This document shows positions 48,750 through 61,640 of a stretch of 64,000 nt of DNA, in pieces. The stretch covers positions 1-64,000 of the forward strand of contig JAIFAC010000025.1 of assembly GCA_026545765.1 (NCBI GenBank). The letters are read 5' to 3'. A model generated the notes under the pieces. That model saw nothing but the letters and a program-made list of their open reading frames with translations. It was not told where the DNA came from and did not search any database. This stretch comes from Plantago major. Its lineage: Eukaryota; Streptophyta; Magnoliopsida; Lamiales; Plantaginaceae. Positions within the stretch are counted from its first letter, which is position 1, and every line of letters starts with the position of its first letter. The translations under genes were made by a program, and so were the position numbers.

Positions 48750-51240
48750 TGCAAGTCTTGCTTTACCTCTTGAATTTCAATAGGGCTCTTTTCCTTTTTT
48801 TCTGTATTGTTCTTGGGCCTTCAGGCATCTTCTAAAAGTTGGAGGTAACAAACCGGGAGATCGGACATGGGCCATTCAGTTGTCCTCTAAGGGAAGCATT
48901 CCATTTGTACACTTTCATGTATGTGGATCTTTGTAGCACTCATCCACATAATCTTGACCAATGTGGGGAAGTTTAGGCAACAAATGGCATACCTACCACC
49001 CGCAACAAGGATAGCCAATAATGCCACTTTCTATAGTGCGGAGTTCTTTGCTGAAACAATCCACCTATCCATACCCCCACCATTATGCGCATGAAACTCC
49101 TCTAAGCCATTGTACACAGTGGTCATTGCTCTTTGCTCTACCAAACTCCAGCTTCTCTCTTATCATGGGACAAACATCACTTCTGATGAACCGGTACACT
49201 TCTACTCACCATATTCTCTTCATTAAAACACCCATATGTCTTCGACATGTCGATAATGAGCTTCCCTCTTGGTTTCGATATCATTGAGTTGAAGGATTAC
49301 GACATGTTACTTCAAACCTGCCAGACTTGACATAAGTTTTGAAATGTGATTTGGACGATACTCAGACTTCTTTTCTAACCCTTATGCGACTTGTCCTTGC
49401 TTTTCAACTCTATGATTTCATCAAAATCATACCACAGTAGCTTTGCGACCCTCAATGCATTTGTTGTTGTTAATCCTCCATGATGTTGTTTCATATTGTT
49501 ATACAAGTATACAACCTGAATCCTGCTCAATTAAGAACAAACTACCAAGCTGCATTGATAGGCCTTTTGTTTATTTGAAATGAATGTAAATGCTTGATCT
49601 CATGATCAACTCCCAAATCGGTCCAGACACTCAAAAACCATTTCTAGGTATACATTTCTCTTTCTCAACAATGGCATATGCTATGGGATATAGTGAGTTA
49701 TTTGGGTCGATTCCCAAGCGATGAGGTATTCCACCATTCTTTCCCTGAGTGACAACCATCTGAAATAAGATGTTCTAAGTGACTCAAACCCCTCTTAATG
49801 CACTGACTTATGTAAAACCTCTTGAATATCATCTTCCATCATCACGGATAAAAGGTTTGATCCTCACGGTGTTGCTTTTGTCACTCTTCATAATCTCTGT
49901 TGCATACCTCATAACAAGCATATTGTGCATCCTCCTTTTGCAGTTCTTCAAGCCTTACTATCTTCTTAGCCTATCTCAGTTTGTTCTTCTTGATTAGCAC
50001 CCTTTTTGCTTCTTATGGTGACATCATTGACTACCTTCCACTTGTCGATGGTTTTTATCTCCTCTTCATATTGCTCGGCTATCCACTTTGGATCTGACTT
50101 TCACAACCTCTTGCCTTTTATACTACGCATTAGAGCCTTAATTTATATGACAACTCCCTTCCATGGAGTACATTTGCTTGCGATGCCGAAGACGAGTTTG
50201 ACCTCTGAGTCACTACAATTCTACCCTCATCATTCCTATCCCAGCCGTTTCCTTTCCATGCTTGATTGAATGACTCCTTATAGCATCTCTCGACACTTTA
50301 TTGCCGGAAAAACCATCCCATCTCAAACTTTGGATCTTCCGGCATTCGGTTTGAGGTTAAATAGTGGGAAGCCTTTATGGGTGCATGGTTGACTCACCAT
50401 GTTGGTGCATGCTTGATGCCACCTCGAAACACCTCTTGCAGTTCATCAAATTCCTTGCCATCTATTTTCATCTTGATGAACCTTCACTCCTTTGTAGAAT
50501 TCTGTGTCTCATTTGTCGACTCACAATCCTTTGTCATTAAATCCATTCTCCGACTCTGAGTCCTCTCCTATGATTGCTCATCGAATGTGGTACATATGCA
50601 TCTCTACATCATCGACAAATGTGAGAACGTCTTTGTCGATATATTCACCATGAGGCATTAGATAGCTCGACATTCTCCTCCTCCTCATTTGCATCATCAT
50701 CCTCATTTGCATTTGAATCACCATAAACTCTCTCATTGCCACCTTTGCTTCATCACATTTAAACTCTCCTCCTCATCTTCCTCTCATCCTCACTCTCATC
50801 CCTCCTTTCATCACCTCCTCATAACACTTTCCTATCACTCTCACCCTGGTCTCCTGTTCATCCACAGCACCTTTGCTTCATCACCTTCCTCATACTCACT
50901 ATCATCATGGGTTTCCTCTTCATTCACTTCTTCTACAAATACATGACTAATTGCATATTATCTCAGATAATCCCAAGCGCATGCATCGATGTCATCCTCA
51001 ATAGGCATCCAGTCCTCTGCAGATTTGGACCACTCTTTGACTGTAGAATCCCGGTGATTTTGGATCAATTCCACATTCCTTAGCCATTGATTCAACTTCT
51101 ATCCATGCTCATTTCATCAACATTGCACCAATCAAAGTAGTCCACTAAACCTCCATTATAAAGGTCTTGTTCTTATTAAACTTACCATGATGGTGCATTA
51201 CAATTGTGAAACTACATGATGCACACCTGACAGAGAAAAC
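48750..51240 (-). pseudogene. MURA-type transposase, broken
   Basis: Read on the minus strand, the N-terminal part shows LHHGGKFNKNKTFYNGGLVD followed by YFDWCNVDEMSM (about 51205-51110), the PMD-type N-terminal domain of plant MULE transposases. An Asp/Glu-rich linker follows near 50940-50870. Then comes KWIAEQYEEEIKTIDKWKVV (about 50077-50018). The C-terminal part reads DECYKDPTYMKVYKWNA (about 48950-48895), preceded by a SWIM zinc-finger remnant near 49000 (the AICCLNFPHIGQ stretch). This order matches full-length MURA-type proteins that cut at the terminal inverted repeats. The catalytic DDE residues could not be placed because of frameshifts. Confidence 0.7.
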
Positions 51241-51795
51241 AAAGCACGGTTGTTTTAGCATAAACCAACACACTATATACTATTGATATAGTCTTAACAT
51301 AGGAGACATGAAGAATCTTATACACCCAACACAGACAACTATAGATGAATCCTAATATTGTATACTATCTTAATACTTTACTTCGCCCGATAAACAATAA
51401 AATTCATTCATAAGCGTCCAGTTTAGCATAAAAAAGCGGCCAAAAAAGAACGATTTTACTTTCATTTAGGTATGTCTGAATACAAGCGAAAACACTTACC
51501 ATATGCGGGTTGTGCGCCATCCTGGAATCTTGGTAGTGGGACTCCTTTTCTTCGATACGCGATTCATTGAAACACTTACGATCGTTCGTTTTGAGTTTTG
51601 AATTTCTCGGTAATTTTGAGATGGCTTTGATGAGTGAAATGAAATTAGGGCTAATTGACATTTTAGCGGAATATGTGTTTGTGGTGTTATTTGTCCCTTT
51701 GCCCCTTAATGCGTCGTTTCACGTGGTAGTGAGCGATTAAAACCTTGTGTCCCAACAACGTACCGGTGAAACGTCACTAGCGTTTAGTGTGAGAT

Positions 51796-51866
51796 GAAAA
51801 AAAACAAAGGTTGAGGTGTAAGTTCGAAAAAAGCATAAATAGGTTTTAGTCTGAAAAAAAATTCTC
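51796..51866 (-). repeat. MULE terminal inverted repeat, right
   Basis: This is the reverse complement of the left arm over about 70 bases, with single-base indels in the A/T runs. Confidence 0.85.
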
Positions 51867-51874
51867 TTTTTTAA
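51867..51874 (+). repeat. MULE target-site duplication, right (TTTTTTAA)
   Basis: Matches 48336-48343 directly outside the right terminal repeat. Confidence 0.7.
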
Positions 51875-52429
51875 TAACGTTGGAAACCTCATGGCTTATT
51901 AACCTTGTGTATGGCATTTGGGTAAACTCACAAGCTCAAACTCGTTTCAAACTCGAATGCATAAATTACAAAATTTACTCCCAGACACAGTGGGATATCT
52001 ACCTCTTCCTTGACAGGGCGAAATAGCATAGGTCTGGTATTGTCCATTCATTCATGTATCAATATATATGAGGCAAATGTGATTCCCATTTCCTTGTAAT
52101 TTATCATGTTGTCCCACTTTGTGAGTAGATAACTACATATTGCGGTCGAATAAACAAATGGCGCGGAAATAGTAACTTCTTTGAAAGTAAGTCTGAGCGT
52201 AAATAACCTTGTTTATAGTGGTATCTAAAGTTGGCGTGTCGTTCATTAATGATACATCGTTTCTCATAACTTTTATTCACTAAGTTCCTTTAAAAGAAAT
52301 CTTATTCTAAGTTAAATCCTTTTAAACTCTAAGTACCTAATTTTGAATTTTCTTTTGACTTTCCAAAATACTTGATTTTCAAGGGTTTTCCACGTTTCCT
52401 TAACTTCCCAAGCTAAATAGTTCCTCCTA
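51875..52429. other. stretch without a supported gene
   Basis: Ordinary AT-rich sequence; no motif or repeat structure was identified. Confidence 0.4.
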
Positions 52430-53365
52430 TTTTGGTTTCTTTGTTTATAGTAGTTTTTGTCAATACGTGAACACTTTGGTAACAATATTTGAGTTACTTA
52501 GGTGAGCAAAGCTTCAACCAAAGTTGTTATGTTTGAAGACTTGGTGTTTGTTTCTTAAGAAAAAACAAAACTTGTTCTTGTTTATAAAAGAACACTCATA
52601 CTTTCATATGAAACTTAAAGTTTATTCTACAATTATTCACAAGTAGCTAGCTTAAGTCTTGAAGGAGTGTTTTAGGAGCTTAGAAACTTGAGAGAATTTT
52701 GATGCATATATATATATAGTTAGAGTGTTTTGTGTTCAAGATGTGTTTCTCAAGTTTTAAGTGTTCCTATTTAGGCAGCAAAATAATTGCGTTTGAATTT
52801 TGAATGAATTCATTTGTACATAATTCAAACTTCGAAAGCTAAATGTTCTTCACATAATCTGAGTGGTACCCGTACTTTTTGTATTTAAGTGAAAAGGAAA
52901 CATTCTCTCGGAGATTCTGGTTATTTGCATTTTAATGCATTGTCATTTGTTGTCTTGCTTTTGCTTAATTGAAAAGTCACTCGAAATGTTGATCACTCTT
53001 TCTCCTCTTCCGGTAAACTTTTATTATAAAAAAAGCTAGTTCTCAGTGATAATCTTTCAATTTTCACATATACTTTGAAGGTTTACGACTTCGTAGCTTT
53101 TTAGGTTATCTTATCTTTCGAAAACTTATTCATTTTTCTTGAGTCTTGACTCTTGTAGCCTCCACATTGATCGTCTTGGTCTTCTTCAAAAGTTACAAAC
53201 AATAAAATTACATTACCTATCTTCTTGGCACAAGCTACTACACTATCGATCTAAATAGATATCCTCTTTTATTTCATAAACCCTTGGACTAAGAGTTCTT
53301 TAAACTTATTGAACTAAATAGACATGAATTGTTGCTCATCAAAATCTGAAACTTATTCTATCAAA
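52430..53365 (-). repeat. LTR-like fragment, minus strand
   Basis: Read on the minus strand from about 53365, the string cagattttgatgagcaacaa, followed by tgtctatttagttcaataag, resembles the start of the LTRs at 44800 (minus) and 54409 (plus). The far border is a guess. Confidence 0.35.
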
Positions 53366-54408
53366 TATTAAAAGAATCGAAGTTACATCAAAAAAGCGAA
53401 AAGAAGTACAGCATTTCAAGCGAGCTAAAATATAAAAGGAAACTTTGAAAATACTATTTTCAAAGTTGCGGTAACTAAACAAGTTATTGCAAGCTTAAAT
53501 TTACAAAATCCCCATGTAACACTCTCAGCTTAAGTTTAGCAAGCGTCTACCCGATTCGGTTAGCTAAACTAAAGAATCTACGAAAGCAAAACAAAAAGGT
53601 GTGAGATAAAAAAAAACTTCGATTGATGCTCGTGTGTATTAATGCATTAACATGCTCGATAGAAAAGCCATCCGTAAAATCAAAATCAATCATATAGAAT
53701 AAAAACATATCAACTAGAGCGGTATATACAAGTATACATTGGTATTAACTTTCACATCACGGAAGACTTTTACAATTAAGTGATTGAGTGTGTGCTTTCG
53801 GTGATGGTTATTTTAACGAGATGAGCAGATAAGTTGTTGAAAGTAATTGTAGTAATTAAATAATGCGTGTTTATAATGATATGCGAAAGTAGGCGTAATC
53901 TTTGACTAATCCACTCGCTACCAACTTGAATTCACCCTATTCGCGGCTTGAATTCACTAAGAAAAAGTGGAGTTCCTTACAAAATCTATCCTTGCTAAAT
54001 CCCTTTATATCCTAAGTTCCCAACTTAGTAACTTTGAACCCTCTTTCTTTGGCTTGAGCCAAATACTCTCCATGGGTTTCCTTAACTTTCCAGAGTTAAG
54101 TACTTCCTCCCTTCTTCTTAAGATACTGTTAAGTGGTTGTTGTGGTTGGCTTTATGAGGCGGTGTAGACCTCGGTAACAATGTGTGACCTTGTTTTGATA
54201 CAAATAAACTCCCTTAAGTTCCTATGTTCCAAGGACTAAAGACTGCTCTTGCCGCTATCCATCCGGTTCTCCAACCATATTCGACGAGATCATCAACAAA
54301 CAAATCCATCTAACGTTGTCTCGATGATAAAAGGTTCTAGCATTTGGGATAGAATCTCGAGCACTTACTCACATTGTGATTATCCCCAAAGTTAAGGAAG
54401 ATTTGGTA
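53366..54408. other. stretch without a supported gene
   Basis: A 66-residue plus-strand frame (53967-54167) has no family signature. A Leu-rich composition is visible but the context is LTR fragments, so it is probably not a gene. Confidence 0.35.
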
Positions 54409-54690
54409 TGTTAGTTTAAATTTAGATTTTGATGAGCAAACACATGACATCTTTAGTCTCGATAAGTGATTAGTATTCTTAGTCCTTAGGATTATTTTAG
54501 CTTGGACATCGTAAAGATGAAAATACTTGGCCCAATAGTTAGTGTGACACGTATAAGGGTTAGGTTTTTCAAGAACATGTAATTTCATTTTCATTTGAAC
54601 ACATTGAACTACGCATCAACGTTATGACGAGAAGAAGATGTTGAGAAGACAAGTCATTGAAGACTTGGTATAACTGAATAAGTTATCTAA
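54409..54690 (+). repeat. LTR fragment, SIRE-like
   Basis: It begins TGTTAGTTTAAATTTAG after a purine-rich string (aaagttaaggaag). It carries tgatgagcaaacacatgaca, matching the inverted copy ending at 44800. The fragment appears truncated on the right, where another LTR-like sequence starts. Confidence 0.5.
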
Positions 54691-54699
54691 ATGTCACAA

Positions 54700-56100
54700 A
54701 ACCGATTCACCTAAGCGTAATGTAGCAAATAAGTCTATCGTCGGGTGGGCTCCACGCCCGAAACGAAACCTTCTTTTAATCCTCAAATACATAAAAATAT
54801 CTCATAGTGGTACAACAAAGCGTCTAAAATCCCATAAAATAATTACAACAATTACAAATCCTCAATCACAACAATACTCCACTTTCTGATCAATCTATCT
54901 GATACCTATGTAATCCAATAATGCATAACAACTATAATAATCTTCACAAATCCATGGAAAGCCAAATCTCTCGACTCAAATATCTTCGTCGATGTCACTT
55001 ACTAAATATCCGAAAGGGGGTGGGTAAGGGTGAGCCTCAATAACGTCTGTCGATCAATGATATTTCAAACATACATATATATCGATCGTTTTATATATCC
55101 AAAATAATTTGCATTGAACACTTTTCAAAACAATAACAATTCATATTTAGCTCGATCGGACAATACCTCGACCACACGAACGTGGTGGCACAAATGTAAA
55201 CTTTACATAACAATAACAATGCCTACAAAGGGATAACATAACAATGTGAGATCTCGAAAATGACATTCCATGAAGGAAAACTGATTCTGCACACATATTA
55301 TCGATGGGCATAAAACATATTTTCAATCCATGCTTTTGAACAAAACAATTTTCACACATCACAATCACGATAAAACATTTGGTACACATACTTTGATCCT
55401 TTTGAATAGACTATTATACCGAGTATGATAACGATATAATAATATATACCATAAGTTGTTGTCGAATGATAAAACATTATACATATACTATAAATAAAAT
55501 AAAATCAAAAGTGGTAAATAAACCATAATTGTCATAGGCTGAGATTGAATTCCATAATTCAAGCATACCGCTTTCTTGACTCTTAACCATCAAAACTCCA
55601 TCCATGCACAATTTCGATCAGTAATGAGTAAATATAAGCGATCCACTCACGGTAACATCACGCTCTCGACCTTGGGCGTCAATCAATATGATAATGTTTC
55701 AATACTTAACATTACTAAAGTTACTTTTCAACCAATTAAACCAAACTTACCTTTTCTTGAAGATTTCAACTATTTCTTCTTCTCTCGGATTGGTTCCAAA
55801 CTCACCACTTTCTTCTTTTTATTGATTTGGGGATTGTATATAGCCTTAACACTATCATAATAACGTAATTATATAACTAGTGGGGCCAAATTGTCGATAA
55901 CTCCTTTTCTATTCTAGATTTTAATCGATCCAATTCAATCGATAAAAATATCTTAGTAGTCTCAATTTATCGATCCGTAAAAATACTAACTTAAAAAAAT
56001 CTAAGTATAGCATCTCAAGTCGAATAACTACCGTCTCAAATTCAATCGAATAGGCGGTCAAAAATAAATTTAGATTTTACATTAGAAATAGAGGACAAAC
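54700..56100 (-). repeat. LTR-like sequence of a gypsy (chromovirus) type, minus strand
   Basis: The minus-strand order, including gaggctcacccttaccc near 55035 and tgttatgtaaagtttacatt near 55205, reminds me of Tekay/Del-type chromovirus LTRs. This is a recollection, without an aligned partner in the window. Borders are approximate. Confidence 0.3.
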
Positions 56101-56765
56101 TTTTAATGAGCAAACACCTCGGTGACTACTTGGTCGAATGAAAATCTATGTAATGAGCGAAGGTTAACCCTAACTACACCTTGGGTATTACCTCTTGATT
56201 GTTGTCTCTCAAAGACTAAAAAATGTCATAGTTTACAAATAAGCACAGTGATAAATTTTTTATCTTATGGTAGTTCTTTTGTTTCCTTTTGCTTATTTTA
56301 ATCTTTTCCCTTTGTTTTCAATTTTATTTATGCAAGTACTTGTTATTTTAGCATGAGTATTGGATTATTTATTTATTTATCAGGTTTAAACTTGAGGAAT
56401 TATCAAGTTCATCAAATTTATTTAATGATTGAAGTTTTATTATTTTATATAAATCACTTTCATTTACCTTAAATCGATTGTTGAGGAACCCATGTTCTTT
56501 CAATTAGAGATGTCATCTTGCATTGGGATGAGAAATTTTACTTACATGTGATCTATTTACCTACTAGTTTTTACCATACAACACAAAGACAAGAAAATAA
56601 TATAGGAATACATTCTTACGAAATTTCACTTCTCCTTTGAACCTCTTTATAATTTTGACGTTGCTTCAAGTGTCTTTCATACTAATAGTGGAACTATTAA
56701 GTTAGGAAGAGTCCTAGAGTGAACTTTTGGTAACTTTGTTGTAACTTGACATGTTTGCAGGGTAG

Positions 56766-56800
56766 AAGGAGGAGGAGGAGGAGGAGGAGGAGGAGGAGGA
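56766..56800 (+). repeat. GGA microsatellite
   Basis: About eleven consecutive agg/gga triplets. Confidence 0.9.
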
Positions 56801-57049
56801 GTTGTTTGTTTGATCTGCACTCGAAGAAAGAAGAAAAGCGCAAGCAAAAGTGAAAGATAGAAACTTGAAATCGAAGATGTTATGAAGAAGAAGATAATAT
56901 TAAGCGGTCACTTACTTGGTGTTGTAATAGATGATGCAAGCGAAATGCAATGGTATGATAAAAATATATAGTGATGAAGAAACTTAGAAATTAATGATGT
57001 TTTTTGGTTTTCTTCTTTTAAAATATGATTTTATAAAATAAGGTTTTGA

Positions 57050-57900
57050 AAAGGTTCTCTAGTCGAAATCAAGCGAAAGTAAAAGTGCAATCTGAATACG
57101 TAAAATAAACATGACCATAGGTTTGCCTCCCGAGAAGTGCTTATTTTAAGTCTTATAGCTCGACCTGATTCGAGATGGCTTGAGTTATTGAAGTTTGGAC
57201 ACTCGAACTTGTTGGAGCACTTTTTCAACCATTTGATCGTTCACGTGGTTAGTATCTCCATCCCCTGACATAACCTTCTTGCAAATATTCCCCCTACGGG
57301 ATCCGTACCAAATTGGAATATATATAGAAGTATGTTCCTTGCCCAAATCCTTGATCATATCCACGAAGAAAAGTTGCTCGATTCTTGAAATGCTCACGGT
57401 CGAAGTCCGCTATATCTTCTTCCACTAGATCCAGACATTATATACCTAAATTCCTCTTCATCTCCCCGATATGAAAATCATCGGTAACTCTCTGACATCC
57501 TCTTTCAACTCTTTTTCCTTCTTCAGTAGATCTCCTCTAGGGTTGAAATGTTTCTTTTGTCCATCGATAATCAGCGGTAATCTTCTCCGGTGATACCACT
57601 GCTTCTAATTTATGTAAAGTCGATGCGTCAAGTCAATGTCTTTGATCCTCCATTCCTTCCATGTCCATTACCGAAGTCGGTCTTGATCTCCACCTCCAAT
57701 TTCTCTGAGTAAACCTCGATTTCCCGGCCATTTCTCTATGGCAGATTGTCGGCCGGTGGTGCTAGTTCCACATGATTCTATTAGTCTTCAATCCATAACT
57801 CCTTAGCCTCAGTGACATGAGATCTCGCTAGCTCCAAGGTCTATCATACAATTTACCTTTTGCCTTCACTCACGGCGAGACAATATTCTAACGTCTCATT
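57050..57900 (-). repeat. possible 3' internal segment of a Tat/Athila-type element
   Basis: The string ggtttgcctcccgagaagtg at 57119 resembles a sequence often seen downstream of pol, with an antisense frame, in Tat/Athila-type elements. Two short minus-strand frames (57031-57228 and 57185-57397) lie here. If correct, this is the tail of another element copy next to the one starting near 59.3 kb. Family assignment is from memory. Confidence 0.3.
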
Positions 57901-59339
57901 ACGGTCCTTTTAGCGGTCTTTGTTAGTCTTTGTCTTTAGTTTTACAATCTTTTTAGTTCATTTTACGCTTTGGTGTTTTTGTTTATATTTTGTAGGAATC
58001 TATGTCTTTTTGGGCGAATGAGAACAAGCTATTTAGCATGGCTGCTTGTGGTTGAATTTCTGGCACCAAGCGCATTGAAATTTCGGCGATGCTTGGCTAC
58101 TGCTTGAAAAGATTGCAGTGATCATCTTGAGGTTAAAGAAGACTACGCTGGCGAAGGAATTAGTCGTGGCGAGATTTTCTGATGGGTCTCTGTTTTGAAA
58201 GGTTGAAGCTTCATGTGGCGGTTATCTTGATTGGATATATATTGCGATTAAGAAGGCTGCATGTGCGTATTTCTTCACTTGTGGCGATAAGCCTTGATTT
58301 AATTTTATTTTCCTTATTAGATTAGATTTTTGATTCTTTTCTTTCATACTTCTTTTAACGCTAGTTTTGAGAAAAGCTCAAAACCGTACATTGACATTGA
58401 GACATCTTTGGAGCTTGGTTATTCATTGATTTTGTTCATCAAGATTATTGGTATTGAATTCTCAATTGCTTTGTTCTTAACAATTCGTTCTTTATCTTAT
58501 TGATTGAATTGTATGTTATTGCATGCGAGCTTTTCATCTATGTTTCACATGATTATTAACATGAATCTTTGCATGCAATCATCAATTATGAGTAGCTAAA
58601 AACCTTTGAATACAGTAGTATGTGAAGATTATGCATATTCGTTCTAGTGTTTATCAAAGCACTCATATAGGTTATAAGTCTCGTATTAAATCTTCGTAAA
58701 AACCTTCAATTCGATAAGTCCGTATTAAATTCTCTAAGTTGTTCATGTTTAAGGATCCTGAATTGATGACTCACGATTTCTCCAGTATAATATTTTCTAA
58801 GAACAATTGGTTGAATCGAAATGATTGGTTTGCTGTACAACGACCGTGTGACAAATATGAGTGTTATCCCTAGTTCGAATTAGCATAATTGGATCTTGCT
58901 ACTGTATTCATCTTTCTCTCATTGTTAATTGTAATCTTAGCTTTAGTTAAACTAGTTAGAAGTATAAACAAACCATCAATCAGTTTGTTACTCGCAAGTA
59001 TCTGTTTACTCTACTTTTGGCTTAATTAATTTCCTAGAAGGCGATCTGCAAGAGTTAAGCATAGTCTCTACTGACTTATTCTCTTAATTAAGTTATTTAG
59101 AGTATAATTTGAGCTTATCAAATTTGTTGCTTCTAGGGAATTAATTCCTATTGTGGCGAGATTGGTTACTTGTTGTGATTTCATTTTACTAATGTAAGCT
59201 AAGCATTTGTTGAAGTTCTCGTTGTTGAGATCCAGTATGGAGTCCTTTTCACTACTACACACCCTCTTGCTAGGAAATGGTGAATAGTGCAAATATTTTA
59301 CCGAGAGCTCGTTCATTTCGCGAAAAGCACATTGATGGC
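57900..59339 (+). repeat. probable LTR and leader of the gypsy element
   Basis: It lies directly upstream of the gag/protease region. The string atgagtagctaaa (58588) is one I associate with the leaders of Tat/Athila-type elements. No matching second LTR could be aligned, and the expected primer-binding site (tggcgcc-type) is not clearly visible, so both borders are open. Confidence 0.35.
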
Positions 59340-59869
59340 CTTAATTTCCCATGATGAAAAATTTATGCAAGTTGTTATGGAAGAGGCGAGAAACGGACAA
59401 TGATTGAAGGGATGATGAGTAGAATAGAGGACTTAGCAGATAGGTTGGCTAACCGTGTCTAGAATTTGGGGATGAAGATGAATTGGAAGAGGAGATTCAC
59501 AACTACTGTCTGCGTGGTGGTAAGGTTGTTGAGAAGCAGGATATGATGACTAATAAACTCCACCTACACCTATCAACATTCTTGAGACGAGGAGATTATT
59601 GAGGACCCGAGCGAAGAGGTCCTACATATCTAATAACTTCCCTTCTCAGACCCCATGCTCCCAAGCCATTACCATACCTAGGAGAGTTAAAAGCGAAAGA
59701 GCGGTAAGTTCAAATCTATCATGGTAATGCTTTGAAAGTTAACGTGAACATGCTAACTGCAAAGCTTATCGATAATGTCCCTCCTATGATAAGTTCTTCA
59801 AGGACCTAAATGCTAATAAGAAGAAGCTTTCGTCTACTGAAAAGCTGATTCTTCCAGAAACGGCAAATT

Positions 59870-60300
59870 ATGTGATCAGATTACCAGTGAAACAACTAGA
59901 CCCAGGGAGTTTCATGATTGATATAAAAATGGAGAATGGGAAGATAGCAAAGGTATGCTCGACTTGGGAGCGAGCATTAATCTTATTACCACGACCATGA
60001 TCAGAGCCTCGGTTTGGGGAAGTTGGAACTGTGAATATGACTTTGCTTGAGATGGCCGATTGTAGACTCCAAATGACCACTTGGTATTATCACGGATGCT
60101 TTGGTCAAGGTTGACACATACTTGGTACCAAAGTAGATTTTGTAGTTCTACCTCCAGCCAATGCGAAACCAATGGCCCGAAACCATGTGATTTTACCGGA
60201 AGGCCATTCATGAAACCGGCCAAACTTCAAGTCGATGTTGCGAAGGGAAGATAGAGATGGATATCGGAGGTAATCAGATCAAGAAGGACGCAAATTCGCC
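59870..60300 (+). pseudogene. gypsy aspartic protease, broken
   Basis: The stretch FMIDIKMENGKIAK is followed, in a shifted frame, by the active-site box DLGASINLIT (about 59961-59990). Later come MADC and VDFVVLPP (about 60052-60155), which match the usual distances in Athila-type proteases. The enzyme would cleave the element polyprotein. Two or more frameshifts interrupt it. Confidence 0.7.
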
Positions 60301-60819
60301 CTACTAACTCTAATGCCTATTATGTTCTGATTGTGAAACAAAACATGAGATTGAAAGAATTTCATTGCATCATTGATGACCGATATATATCTTGCTACTT
60401 GATGATATTGCTAGCAAGTTAGAGCCCATGGACACTAGATCGATAAGGAAATTGTGAGTGAGGAAAGTCCTGGTGATCATTTTAGATTCAACAAATTTGG
60501 CGAATCAAGTGAACTTGATCCCCTTGTGAACTATTAGGTGAATTCGACTCCCTCGAGAAATACTAGGAAATCGAACCCCAGGCGACCTTAAGGAACTCCC
60601 ATCCCACCCAAGTATACTTTCCTTGGTGAAAATTGGTCCAAACTGTGATAATCTCTTGAATTGCAAAAGGAAGAAGAACCAACTGAGCTTCTTAAGGAGA
60701 ATTCTGCCATAGGATGGGAATTAGAGACATTAAGGGCATTAGCGCAACTCCGTTACACAAGATAAGTTTAGAAGATGATGCTAAACCATTTAGCAACCTC
60801 AAATAAGTTTAATCTGCCA

Positions 60820-61640
60820 TGTAAGATGTAGTGGCGAGATCCTTAAGATGCTTGGAGAACGACATAATTTACCCATAGCTGATAGTAGATGGGTGAGTCC
60901 TGTGCATGTAGTTCCTAAGAAGTCGGGGTTCTTGTCAAAACAAACGAGAAGGCGTGAGGTCCAGTGAGAAAAACCATTGGTGGCGTGTGTGCATTGACTA
61001 TAGAAACTAAACGCAACCACTAAGAAAGACCACTTTCCTCGCCATTCATTGATGAGATGTTAACCTTTGGCGAGAGTTCTATTATTTTTGGATGGTCTTT
61101 CGTGTTTCTACCAAATACCCATTGCTCAGAGTATCGAGAAGACGACATTTGTCCCTATGGGACTTTTGCCTATCATGCATGCCTTTCGACTGCAACGCTC
61201 CTGCTACTTTTCAAAGATGCATGCTTTCTATATTTTCTGACATGGTGCAGGATTTTATAGAGGTCTTCATGGATGACTTCTCTCTTTTTGGAGATTCTTT
61301 TGCTGATTACTTGCATAAACTTGATAAAGTGCTTAAACGCTGCATTGAGTGTAATTTAACTCTTAACTGGGAAAAAAGTCACTTTATGGTTAGAGAAGGA
61401 ATTGTCTTAGGGCATGTAGTCTCAAAACGTGGGATAGAAGTTGATAGAGCAAAGCTCGATGTGATTGTTAAACTTCCCCCTCCCACTTGTGTCAAAGAGC
61501 TGCAATCTTTTCTTGGGCATGTTGGTTTTCATAGGAGATTCATTAAGGTTTTTTCAAAGATTGCTAAGTGTTTGAGCAACTTGCTTATGAAAGATGTGCC
61601 TTTTGTTTTCAATGATGAATGCATGCCCTTTAACATCTTG
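60820..61640 (+). pseudogene. gypsy reverse transcriptase, broken
   Basis: Motifs in order are ADSRWVSPVHVVPKKSGF (about 60880-60935), VCIDYRN (about 60990-61010), PYGTFAY (about 61153-61173), NAPATFQRCMLSIFSDMVQD (about 61194-61253), catalytic FMDDFS (about 61267-61284), NLTLNWEKSHFMVREGIVLG (about 61350-61410) and SFLGHVGFHRRF (about 61507-61542). From 61092 to 61787 the frame is uninterrupted for 231 codons. The two catalytic aspartates are present. The first third is broken. Confidence 0.88.

Larger units (their letters stand above)
48344..51866 (-). mobile_element. Mutator-like element (MULE) with terminal inverted repeats
   Basis: The two ends are inverted copies over about 70 bases, both starting gagaa then a T run, with actaaaacctattt and gaacttacacctcaac in each. 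The element is 3523 bp and is flanked by an 8 bp duplication. Inside, on the minus strand, are pieces of a plant MuDR-type transposase. It lies just downstream of the DUF1336 gene and reads against it. It is broken by frameshifts, so it is non-autonomous if the sequence is right. Confidence 0.88.
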
